A model generated the notes under the pieces. It saw only the letters and a list, made by a program, of their open reading frames with translations, did not search any database and was not told the DNA's origin. From Streptomyces sp. SID10853 (lineage in GTDB: Bacteria; Actinomycetota; Actinomycetes; Streptomycetales; Streptomycetaceae), in contig NZ_JAAGLN010000012.1 of assembly GCF_010548145.1 (NCBI RefSeq), forward strand, positions 1-60,108: 60,108 nt of DNA, in the 5' to 3' direction. This document shows positions 1 through 7,258 of this stretch, one piece after another. Position numbers and translations under genes: made by a program. Position 1 is the first letter of the stretch, and each line of letters starts with the position of its first letter.

Positions 1-681
1 CCGTGGTCCGGACAGCAGCAACACCCAGTCGGCCAGGGCCGTGCGCAGTTCCCCGGGGTCCACCAGTGCGTCGATCTGCCCGGCGGCCAGTTGCCCTTCG
101 GCGCTGTAGGCGGCCGGGTCGGCGCCCGGTGGCCGTACCCGCGATCCGGCGAAGCCCACCTGTGCGCCGGGCAGCGCGAGGACGACGTCGGCCCCGGCGC
201 CGAGGGTGGCCCAGCCGCCGCCCGTCGACGGGTCGCGCGCGACCGCGATCTGCGGGACACCGGCGGCGCGCAGCAGGGCGGACCGGCGTGTCACACGCTG
301 CAGTTGGGCCAGCGCGCGCATCCCCTCCTGCATCCGGCTGCCGCCGGTGGCGATCAGTGAGACGAGTGGGGCGCGCCGTTGCCCCGCCAGGGTGTAGGCG
401 GCCTCCAGGAGGTCGCCCGTGTGCTCTCCGAGCGAGCCGCCGAGGAAGCCGAACTCGAAGGAGACGATGACCGTCTCCCGCCCCGCGACCGAAGCGGCCC
501 CGCAGACGACGGACTCGCGCTCCCCGGTCCGCTCCGCTGCCCGCGCGGCCGACTCGTCGTACCCCGGCCAGCCGATCGGACCGTCGGGCTCCCCCGCGCG
601 GGGCGGAAGCGTCAGCTCGGTGAAGGAGCCCGGGTCCGCCACTGCGTCGATCGCCTCGCGGGCCGTCCACGTGTCAGTCAT
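1..681 (-). CDS. Acyl-CoA carboxyltransferase-like protein (AccD type), partial at window edge
   Basis: The frame opens with ATG at 681 and runs off the window start, giving 227 codons without a stop. The translation contains GGSRMQEG followed by an LxxLQRVTRRSALLRAAGVP stretch, which matches the carboxyltransferase beta-type crotonase fold (GGARMQEG in AccD). Such domains bind acyl-CoA and form the oxyanion hole for carboxyl transfer. Its start overlaps the end of the MatB gene by 8 bp (ATGACTGA), so the two are very probably translationally coupled. A role in malonyl-CoA or methylmalonyl-CoA handling is inferred from that coupling. A biotin-independent decarboxylase subunit is an alternative. 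The C-terminal part lies outside the window. Confidence 0.85.
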   Translation of the reverse strand, partial: MTDTWTAREAIDAVADPGSFTELTLPPRAGEPDGPIGWPGYDESAARAAERTGERESVVCGAASVAGRETVIVSFEFGFLGGSLGEHTGDLLEAAYTLAGQRRAPLVSLIATGGSRMQEGMRALAQLQRVTRRSALLRAAGVPQIAVARDPSTGGGWATLGAGADVVLALPGAQVGFAGSRVRPPGADPAAYSAEGQLAAGQIDALVDPGELRTALADWVLLLSGPR

Positions 682-2116
682 GCAGCGCACGCTTCATGAT
701 CTTGCCCATCTCGTTGCGGGGCAGCTCGTCGAGCAGCCGCACCTCGCGTGGGCGCTTGTGCGGGGCGAGCTGCTGCGCCACATGCCGGGCCAGGTCATCG
801 ACTGTGGGCGGGTGTTGTGCGTCGGAGGGGACGATCCAGGCGACGACGCGCTCGCCCAGGTCCGGGTCGGGCGCTCCGGTGACCGCCGCCTCGCGTACCG
901 CGGGATGGTCCAGGAGGGCGTTCTCGATCTCACCCGCACCGATCTTGTAGCCGCCGCTCTTGATGAGGTCGGTGGCCTTCCGGCCGACGATGCGCACATA
1001 CCCGTCGGGGTCCCGGGTCGCCATGTCGCCGGTACGGAACCACTCGCCGTCGAACGCGGCAGCGGTCGCGTCCGGACGGTTCAGATACTCGGTGAACAGG
1101 TTCGGGCCGCACACCTGGATCTCGCCGACGGTCTCGCTGTCGTACGCCGTGATCTCCTCCCCCGTCTCCTCGACCAGCCGCACCCGCACCCCGTCCAGTG
1201 GCACACCGACCGTGCCGGGACGCGGTTCGCCGTCGGCGCGGACGCTCGTGTTCATCAGGGTCTCGGTCATGCCGTAGCGCTCGACGACCCGCCGCCCTGT
1301 CGCTGAGGCGATCCGCTCGTGGTCGTACACGGGGAGCGCGGCCGATCCGGACACCAGGAGCCGGGCTCCGGACAGGGCCTTGGCCAGCGCCGGGTCGTCG
1401 GCGAGTGCTTCGGCGACGCGGTGGTACATGGTGGGGACGCCGAAGAACATCGTGCCGTGCGCCGCCAGTTCACGGGCGACCGCGGCCGTGTCGAAGCGCC
1501 CGATGTGGTGCACGGAGCCGCCCCGGCGCAGCGGACCGAGGATGCCCAGGATCAGGCCGTGGACATGGAAGAGCGGAAGGCCGTGGACCAGTACGTCGTC
1601 CCCGGTCCACTCCCAGGCGCCGGCCAGCGCGTCCAGGGTGGAGGTGATCGCCCGGCGCGGCAGGACGACGCCCTTGGGCGGCCCGGTGGTGCCGGAGGTG
1701 TAGACGATCAGCGCGGGCGCCCCGGCGGACGGCTCGTCGGGGAGCGTCGGCGCTCCGGACGCGGGCCGTACGTCGATGTCGATCCGGTCGGTCCCGGCGA
1801 GCACGGGCGGAAGTACGTCACCGGGCGCCGCGAGGACCAGCGACGGGGCGCTGTCGGACAGGATGTGCGCCAGCTCGCGCTCTCCCGTCCGCGGGTTGAG
1901 CGGCACGGCGGGCACCCCGGCGAGCAGGGCGGCGACGACGCCCACGGCCGTCTCCAGGGTGGGGGTCGCCCAGACGGCGACCCGTCCGGCGCCGGCGAGC
2001 CGGGCCGCGTGGGCTCCCGCCGCCGCGGCCAGTCCGGCGTGACTGAGCGACCGGTCGCCGAAGGTCAGCGCGGGGCGGGCCGAGCCCGCGGTCAGGGCCG
2101 GGAAGAGAGAGGGCAT
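674..2116 (-). CDS. matB: Malonyl-CoA synthetase MatB (acyl-AMP ligase)
   Basis: This 480-aa ANL-superfamily ligase would activate malonate (and often methylmalonate) with ATP and CoA to give the CoA thioester in the cytosol. The core motifs are in order: the P-loop-like IVYTSGTTGPPKGVV near residue 138, the adenylate motif ERYGMTET near residue 290, the WFRTGD hinge region near 365, and a C-terminal Lys in NEMGKIMK. The short N-terminus and overall length fit the Streptomyces MatB type rather than long-chain FadD. ATG at 2116 is preceded by GAGGAG about 9 nt away. It lies downstream of the symporter and overlaps the carboxyltransferase gene. Substrate is inferred from family and context. Confidence 0.88.
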   Translation of the reverse strand: MPSLFPALTAGSARPALTFGDRSLSHAGLAAAAGAHAARLAGAGRVAVWATPTLETAVGVVAALLAGVPAVPLNPRTGERELAHILSDSAPSLVLAAPGDVLPPVLAGTDRIDIDVRPASGAPTLPDEPSAGAPALIVYTSGTTGPPKGVVLPRRAITSTLDALAGAWEWTGDDVLVHGLPLFHVHGLILGILGPLRRGGSVHHIGRFDTAAVARELAAHGTMFFGVPTMYHRVAEALADDPALAKALSGARLLVSGSAALPVYDHERIASATGRRVVERYGMTETLMNTSVRADGEPRPGTVGVPLDGVRVRLVEETGEEITAYDSETVGEIQVCGPNLFTEYLNRPDATAAAFDGEWFRTGDMATRDPDGYVRIVGRKATDLIKSGGYKIGAGEIENALLDHPAVREAAVTGAPDPDLGERVVAWIVPSDAQHPPTVDDLARHVAQQLAPHKRPREVRLLDELPRNEMGKIMKRALHD

Positions 2117-2229
2117 GGGTCGGGACTCCTCAGTACGGGGGATTATGCGGGCTGGTCGGTATGGGGATACGGGAACTGGGCTACGGGGCCGGCCGCTTTC
2201 CGGGGCGGACGGTGACGGGTCTGCTCCTC

Positions 2230-3678
2230 TCAGACCACCCCGACCCTCTTACCCGGTACGCCACCGGGCTGCTCACGGGCCCCACGCGACCGCACCACCA
2301 GTTGTGCCGCGCCGGTGACGACGAGGTTGGGCAGCAGCGCCACGAGGCCCGGGTCCATTGTCCCGAGATCCACGCCGCCGAAGGTCAGCCAGGTGAGGAC
2401 CGCCACTCCGGTGAGGATGCCGAGCAGGACGGGGACGGCGCCGAGGCGCACCTTTCCGGCCAGTCCCATGGTGATGGCCGGGGCCAGCTGGCTGAGTCCG
2501 CCGAAGGTGAGCAGCAGCAGATTGGCGAGGAGGTCGGGGCGGGACAGCCCGAGGCAGAGCGCGAGGGCCGCGGCGGCCACCGCGCACACATGGTTCGTAC
2601 GCAGCTGGGTGCGCTCGCTGCGGGCGCTGAGGACATTGCGTGACAGCAGGCTGGAGATACCCACGATGATGGCGGCGGAGGGCACCATCGCGGCCGATGC
2701 CGCGGCCACCGCGACCACACCGACCAGCCAGCCGGGCAGAGTCTGACCGGCGAGGGTCAGCGCCACCGCGTTCCCCGGTGAGTGGGGCGACACCATGAGG
2801 ATGCCCGCGAAGCCGACGATGACCGGGATGCCGAGGGCTATCTGGTACAGGGGTAGCCAGACGGCGTTGGAACGCAGCGCGCGGCCGCTTCGGGCCGCGA
2901 GGACCGGGGGCCACAGATGGGCCATGGTGCCCAGGCCGCCGCCGATACCGGAGATGATGACGGCGCTGACGAAGAAGGTCGCGTCGTAGTCTTTCTGATG
3001 CAGCGTCAGTAGGTCCGGGCGGGTGTCCCGCACGGTCTCGAAGAGTCCGCCGATGCCGCCCTTCACCGAGACCGCGACCCCGATGAACAGCACGAGGAGC
3101 CCGACGACCATCAGGGCGTCCTTGAGGTAGGCGACGCGGGCGACTCCGCGGATACCGGACCACAGCACGAAGCCGACGGTGAGGACCGTCGCCAGGATCA
3201 TGCTGAGGTTGCCGCCCGTGCGGCTGCCCGTCGCCAGCTGGACGATCAGGCCGAGCCCGGTGATCTGCAACTGGAGGTAGGGCAGCAGGAACACGGCCCC
3301 GACGACGGCGACGACCTTGCCCAGGAGCGGGCTTCGGTAGCGCTCGGCGAAGAAGTCCGCCTGCGTCAGATAGCCGTGCTCGCTGCCGAGTTGACGCATC
3401 CGCGGAGCGGTGAAGTACTGCAGGACGAAGTTGATGGCGAGATAGCACAGGGCGTACGAGGCCGCGACTCCGCCGCCGAAGGCAAGGCCCGCGAGGCCCA
3501 GGAAACTGAAGGTGGTGAAGGACTCGCCCGCCTGCAGGAACCAGGTGGTGAAGGTGGAGAACTTCCGCTCCCCCACCGTCCATTCACCCAGCGGCCCCCT
3601 GGCCGGCCGGTGTCTGCCGATACCGACCACGGCGATGGCCAGCATGCCGACGGTGGCGATGACGCTGGTGCTGTTCAT
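2230..3678 (-). CDS. Sodium:solute symporter family transporter
   Basis: This 482-aa polytopic membrane protein has about 13 hydrophobic segments and the SSS-family pattern: the N-terminal region has SFLGLAG and a QLGSEHGYLTQADFFAERY segment, typical of sodium/monocarboxylate or pantothenate-type symporters. ATG at 3678 overlaps the stop of the upstream DUF3311-like gene (ATGA), which fixes the start; an in-frame extension to 3813 would cover that gene and is rejected. With matB downstream and an amidase upstream, a malonate or other small carboxylate substrate is the best inference. The sequence alone does not show the substrate. Confidence 0.85.
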   Translation of the reverse strand: MNSTSVIATVGMLAIAVVGIGRHRPARGPLGEWTVGERKFSTFTTWFLQAGESFTTFSFLGLAGLAFGGGVAASYALCYLAINFVLQYFTAPRMRQLGSEHGYLTQADFFAERYRSPLLGKVVAVVGAVFLLPYLQLQITGLGLIVQLATGSRTGGNLSMILATVLTVGFVLWSGIRGVARVAYLKDALMVVGLLVLFIGVAVSVKGGIGGLFETVRDTRPDLLTLHQKDYDATFFVSAVIISGIGGGLGTMAHLWPPVLAARSGRALRSNAVWLPLYQIALGIPVIVGFAGILMVSPHSPGNAVALTLAGQTLPGWLVGVVAVAAASAAMVPSAAIIVGISSLLSRNVLSARSERTQLRTNHVCAVAAAALALCLGLSRPDLLANLLLLTFGGLSQLAPAITMGLAGKVRLGAVPVLLGILTGVAVLTWLTFGGVDLGTMDPGLVALLPNLVVTGAAQLVVRSRGAREQPGGVPGKRVGVV

Positions 3679-3902
3679 GCCGGGGTCTCCGTCTCGGTGT
3701 GGTGCTCGCCCGCGTCGGCGGGCCGGGCGAAGCGGTCGGTGAGCGCGAGCCCGGCTGTCGTCCCGGCTGTCCACAGCAGGCACCAGGCCAGCACCGAGGG
3801 GACACCGAGCCACAGGTACGGACCGTTCACGAAGGGCAGGAACGGTGTGCAGATGAATGCCATGACGGGCACGACGGCCCAGATCACGTGCAGTTTCCTC
3901 AT
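3675..3902 (-). CDS. DUF3311-like small membrane protein, symporter partner
   Basis: This is a 75-aa protein with two hydrophobic helices (roughly residues 6-30 and 34-55) and an acidic, soluble tail. Small proteins of this kind are commonly encoded directly before SSS-family symporters and are thought to be accessory subunits. Here the stop overlaps the symporter start by 4 bp, and the amidase ends 23 bp upstream, so it sits inside the same transcription unit. DUF3311 is named from size, topology and context. The molecular function is not known. Confidence 0.75.
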   Translation of the reverse strand: MRKLHVIWAVVPVMAFICTPFLPFVNGPYLWLGVPSVLAWCLLWTAGTTAGLALTDRFARPADAGEHHTETETPA

Positions 3903-3925
3903 GAGGGCTCCCGGGTGTGACAGCT

Positions 3926-5362
3926 TCAGGCAGGGGGAAGGACCGGCCGCCGGCGCCCGTGCCGGGTCACGGCCTCGTAGGCGGCGCCGATTTCGAGCAC
4001 GGCCGCGTCGGCGCGCGGCGGGCCCACGATCTGCAGGCCGACGGGGAGTCCGGCGCGGGTGAAGCCGGCCGGCACCGAGAGGGCGGGTGCGCCGAGTACG
4101 GAGAGGAAGTACGCGGAGCGCATCCAGTCGAGGTAGCTCTGCTGCGGCTGCCCGTCGATCTCGGTGGGGTACTCGTCGTCGACGGGGAACGGGGAGACCT
4201 GGCTGACAGGTGCCAGCAGTACGTCGTAGCGCTCGAAGAAGCCGGTGGCGGCCAGATGGATGCGGGTGTGCTCGGCGGTGGCGCGGGCGAGGTCCGCGCC
4301 GGTGAGCCGCCGCCCCTCCTCGATGTTCCGGATGAGGCTGGGCTTGAGCGCGTCGGGCCGCTCGTCGAGGAACGCTCCGAAGCCGAGGCTGAACGCCTGG
4401 GCGCGCAGCGTCCGGAAGACGTACTCGGCGCCCGAGAGGTCCGGGCAGTCCTCTTCGACATGGCAGCCCAGCTCCTCGAAGACCGCCGCCTGCCGGTCCA
4501 GGACGTCGGACACGTCCGGGTCGACGGGCACCCGCCCGCCGAGGTCGGGCGCCCAGGCGACCCGGAGCCCCGTCAGATCCCTGTGGTTCAGGGGCGGTCG
4601 GAAGGTGCGGCCCGGTGACTCCAGGGAGAGCGGGCAGCGGGGATCAGGCCCGGCCATCGCGGACAGCAGCAGGGCGGTGTCCGCGACCGTACGGCCCATG
4701 GGGCCCGGTACGGCGAGGGTGTCCCACGCATCGCCGGACGGATGGGACGGCACCCGGCCAGGGGTGGGCCGCAGCCCGACGACGTTGCAGAAGGAGGCGG
4801 GGTTGCGCAGTGAGCCGCCCATGTCACTGCCGTCGGCCAGCGGCTGCAGCCCGGCGGCGAGCGCGGCCGCTGCGCCGCCGCTGCTGCCACCGGCCGAGCG
4901 CCCGGTGTCGTACGGGTTGCGGGTCGCGCCGAAGACGGGGTTGAAGGTGTGCGAACCCGCCGCGAACTCCGGCACGTTGGTCTTGCCGATCCGGATGGCG
5001 CCCGCCGACTCGATGCGCTGGACGAGGAGTTCGTCCTCGTCGGGCACATGATCGGCGAAGAGCGGCGAGCCGTGTGTGGTGCGCATTCCGCGGGTCAGGT
5101 GGGTGTCTTTGAACGCGATCGGCAGCCCGTGCAGGGGGCCGGTCGCCGAGCCCCTGGCCATGCGCTCGTCGGCCGCGGCCGCCGCGCGGAGCGCGCCTTC
5201 CTCGTCCAGCGTGACGATGGCGTTGACCGCGGGATTGACCCGCGCGATGCGGTCGAGGTGGGCCCGGACGACCTCACGGGCAGAGAGGTCGCGGCTGCGC
5301 AGACGCTCCGCGAGGTCCGTGGCGTCGAGCATGCAGAGGCCGTCGGCCGTGTCTTCGATCAT
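3926..5362 (-). CDS. Amidase signature (AS) family amidase, possible malonamidase-type
   Basis: This 478-aa amidase carries the complete Ser-cisSer-Lys triad of the amidase signature family: Lys85 in PIAFKD, cis-Ser160 in GGSSGG and nucleophile Ser184 in MGGSLR, with the spacing seen in FAAH and malonamidase E2. It would hydrolyse a carboxamide to an acid plus ammonia in the cytosol. It is the first gene of the block leading to the symporter and MatB, so a malonamate-type substrate is attractive but inferred. The start is ATG at 5362; a GTG three codons upstream (5371) is equally possible and neither has a strong ribosome site. Generic indoleacetamide- or GatA-like amidases are alternatives. 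Confidence 0.85.
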   Translation of the reverse strand: MIEDTADGLCMLDATDLAERLRSRDLSAREVVRAHLDRIARVNPAVNAIVTLDEEGALRAAAAADERMARGSATGPLHGLPIAFKDTHLTRGMRTTHGSPLFADHVPDEDELLVQRIESAGAIRIGKTNVPEFAAGSHTFNPVFGATRNPYDTGRSAGGSSGGAAAALAAGLQPLADGSDMGGSLRNPASFCNVVGLRPTPGRVPSHPSGDAWDTLAVPGPMGRTVADTALLLSAMAGPDPRCPLSLESPGRTFRPPLNHRDLTGLRVAWAPDLGGRVPVDPDVSDVLDRQAAVFEELGCHVEEDCPDLSGAEYVFRTLRAQAFSLGFGAFLDERPDALKPSLIRNIEEGRRLTGADLARATAEHTRIHLAATGFFERYDVLLAPVSQVSPFPVDDEYPTEIDGQPQQSYLDWMRSAYFLSVLGAPALSVPAGFTRAGLPVGLQIVGPPRADAAVLEIGAAYEAVTRHGRRRPVLPPA

Positions 5363-5379
5363 GCCGCACACACTGAGGG

Positions 5380-5398
5380 TGACTGATCATATAAGTCA
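5380..5398 (-). promoter_or_regulatory. Palindrome upstream of the amidase
   Basis: TGACT and AGTCA form a perfect 5-bp inverted repeat separated by 9 nt, with an AT-rich centre (GATCATATA on the plus strand) that is unusual in this G+C-rich region. It lies 9-18 bp before the amidase start and downstream of the Lrp/AsnC gene, so it is a plausible operator for that regulator. Binding is inferred. Confidence 0.45.
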
Positions 5399-5483
5399 AC
5401 ACCTCTGCACGAGTGAGTGTTTCAGACGCGGATTTACCCTTCTTGAAAATTATGGTCAGGGGAGTGAGATCTGGGTGCGGCCG

Positions 5484-6482
5484 TCAGGTGCGGCGGCGCA
5501 GGAGGGGGGTGGCCGTCCCGCTCCGTTTCAGCGCCTCGACCACCAGATGGGACTGCACGGCCTGCACCCGCCGCACCCACGGCGCCGCGGTCAGGAACTC
5601 GTGCAGCGCGGCCTTCGAGGGCTGAGTGACGTCCACGAGCAGCTGGTACTCCCCCATGACCACGGCCGCGTACCGCACGAGCGGCGATGCCACGAGCAGC
5701 CGGCCGACGTCCTCCACCTCATCGGGGCGCGTCTTGATCCACAGCAGCGCCTCGACCGGGAGTCCGAGCAGGGCGGGCTCCACACAGGCCCTGATGCTGA
5801 CGAGCCCGTCGCGGGTCAGCGACTCCACGCGCCGTCGCGCGGTCGCCAGCGAGACACCGGCCACCGCGGCCAGTTCCTCGTGTGTGCACCGGCCGTCCTC
5901 GGCCAGCGCCCGCAGGATCGCCCGCTCCTCCGGGCCCACATCGGAGTCCGGCACACCGACGCCGTCCGCGACGGGAGACCGGCCGCCGAGTGCCGCGATC
6001 TCGTCCTCGTCCAGGATTTCCGGCTGCCACTCGTGCACCGTACGGAAGTACCGCAGGACGGGTGAGACGTTCTGGGCGAGCAGTCCGGGCAGGGCGGGCA
6101 CCTCGTCGAGCATCAGGTGCGCCAACTGCCCCGGCGAGCACTGCAGTTCGGCCACACAGTCGACCGCTCCGGCCAGTACGTAACTGAAGATCGCGTCGTC
6201 GCGCCCGGCCGCAGCGGCCGCCGCTTCCCGTACGGCACCGGGGCGGCAGTTCATCCGCAGGATCACGGTCTCCCCGCGTACCACCAGGCCGGTGACGGAC
6301 ACCCGGCCGCTCTCCAGGAGCCGCAGACCGCGCCGCGCGACCTTACGCTCCGGCTCCCCGAGCGCGGCGGCGATCCGCCGCCAGGGTGCCCGCCCGTCGA
6401 TCTGGAGCGCGGCGGCGATACGGCGGTCGAGGGCGTCGAGTTGCTCGACGGGCGATGTCACAGTCGTCGGAGGCGTCACCAC
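5484..6482 (-). CDS. Lrp/AsnC family regulator with two helix-turn-helix modules
   Basis: This 332-aa protein is about twice the usual Lrp length. An AsnC-type winged HTH at residues 12-60 (LDALDRRIAAALQIDGRAPW) is followed by a degenerate RAM-like region, then a second HTH near residues 182-230 (ERAILRALAEDGRCTHEELA) and a C-terminal effector domain. Such tandem forms are known among actinobacterial Lrp-like regulators. It is transcribed toward the amidase with a 121-bp gap that contains a palindrome, so it probably controls that block and may sense an amino-acid-like or carboxylate ligand. The start is GTG; no clear Shine-Dalgarno is visible, so a leaderless message is possible. Confidence 0.85.
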   Translation of the reverse strand: MVTPPTTVTSPVEQLDALDRRIAAALQIDGRAPWRRIAAALGEPERKVARRGLRLLESGRVSVTGLVVRGETVILRMNCRPGAVREAAAAAAGRDDAIFSYVLAGAVDCVAELQCSPGQLAHLMLDEVPALPGLLAQNVSPVLRYFRTVHEWQPEILDEDEIAALGGRSPVADGVGVPDSDVGPEERAILRALAEDGRCTHEELAAVAGVSLATARRRVESLTRDGLVSIRACVEPALLGLPVEALLWIKTRPDEVEDVGRLLVASPLVRYAAVVMGEYQLLVDVTQPSKAALHEFLTAAPWVRRVQAVQSHLVVEALKRSGTATPLLRRRT

Positions 6483-6512
6483 GCGACCCTATGCGGTCCG
6501 TGTACGTGGCTC

Positions 6513-6549
6513 GGGGCCCGGCGGAGGATATTCCCCTCCGCCGGGCCCC
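6513..6549. terminator. Strong hairpin, probable terminator
   Basis: A perfect 15-bp G+C stem (GGGGCCCGGCGGAGG paired with its complement) encloses a 7-nt loop. It lies downstream of the small membrane protein gene, which reads toward it, and just upstream of the Lrp-type regulator. It has no U tract, which is usual for Streptomyces. Confidence 0.65.
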
Positions 6550-6652
6550 GGGTTGCACCTGACAGCCAGGCCGGCCGGCAGTGCCGGCTCAGCAGCGACG
6601 CGGACTCAGAAGCAGCGCCGGCCCAGAAGCGGCGCCGGCCCGGAAACAGGGC

Positions 6653-6808
6653 TCAGAAATAGTGCTTGCGTCCGCCGACCTTGCGTCCGGTCGCCCCGAG
6701 GATCCACAGGATCGCCCCGACCACGACGAGCACCCCGCCGACCGTCGTCAAGAGCGAGACACCGACCACCAGGCCGATGATGAGCAGAATTGCACCAAGA
6801 ACAATCAT
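6653..6808 (-). CDS. 51-aa hydrophobic protein, DUF6131-like
   Basis: The product is almost entirely two short hydrophobic helices (residues 1-20 and 22-38) joined by TTVGG and ends in a basic tail GRKVGGRKHYF. This pattern is typical of a very small Streptomyces membrane protein family that I recall as DUF6131. ATG at 6808 is preceded by GGAG 8 nt away, which favours it over a longer 136-aa reading of the same frame that lacks a comparable site and has a poor N-terminus. No function is known. The gene is monocistronic, with a strong hairpin about 100 bp downstream. Confidence 0.65.
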   Translation of the reverse strand: MIVLGAILLIIGLVVGVSLLTTVGGVLVVVGAILWILGATGRKVGGRKHYF

Positions 6809-7258
6809 GACAGCTCCGATCTTCACATCTCTTCGGTGCGTGCGGGTCTCGTCCCGCGAGATCCGCCGCACCCTTTCCCTGCCCGCTGCGTTCCGGGCCA
6901 GGTGAATCCCGGCCTGCCACGCGATCGGCGGCTGCTGGATCCCTTCGTGCTCAACCGTGTGCCCCGCCCCCGGCCACCCATGCACGCACGGATCACCGGC
7001 CTCCGGCGGGCGGCCCGTTCCCCACCCGCGGATCGAACCGTCAGGAGAACCAGAAAACTTCACGGCCGGAGCACAACCATGAACAAACCATGGGGATCGT
7101 CACAGTCGAGTTGGGCGCCCTGTCTGGTTCGTTGCGATTTTTCCGGTGGCATGTCATGCGCTGGTCATCATAAGAAGGTGCCGCGACATCGAACGCGTGT
7201 CGCAGTCAGCTACGAGTCGCTGCCGGTGGGCGCGGGCAGCGTGAGAGGACCAACACCC
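6809..7258. other. Intergenic region between divergent genes
   Basis: About 450 bp without a convincing gene. It separates the minus-strand small membrane protein from the plus-strand secreted nuclease-like gene and must hold both promoters. The segment around 7130-7175 is relatively AT-rich and is the most likely promoter area for the secreted protein. I could not define hexamers with confidence. Confidence 0.4.

Noticed and set aside
419..2215. Long plus-strand open frames opposite matB
   Set aside because: They are shadows produced by high third-position GC opposite clear coding sequence.
6581..7258. 5' extension of the secreted nuclease-like protein frame
   Set aside because: The extension crosses the minus-strand small membrane gene and has no export or domain pattern; a start with GAGAGGA at 7259 is better.
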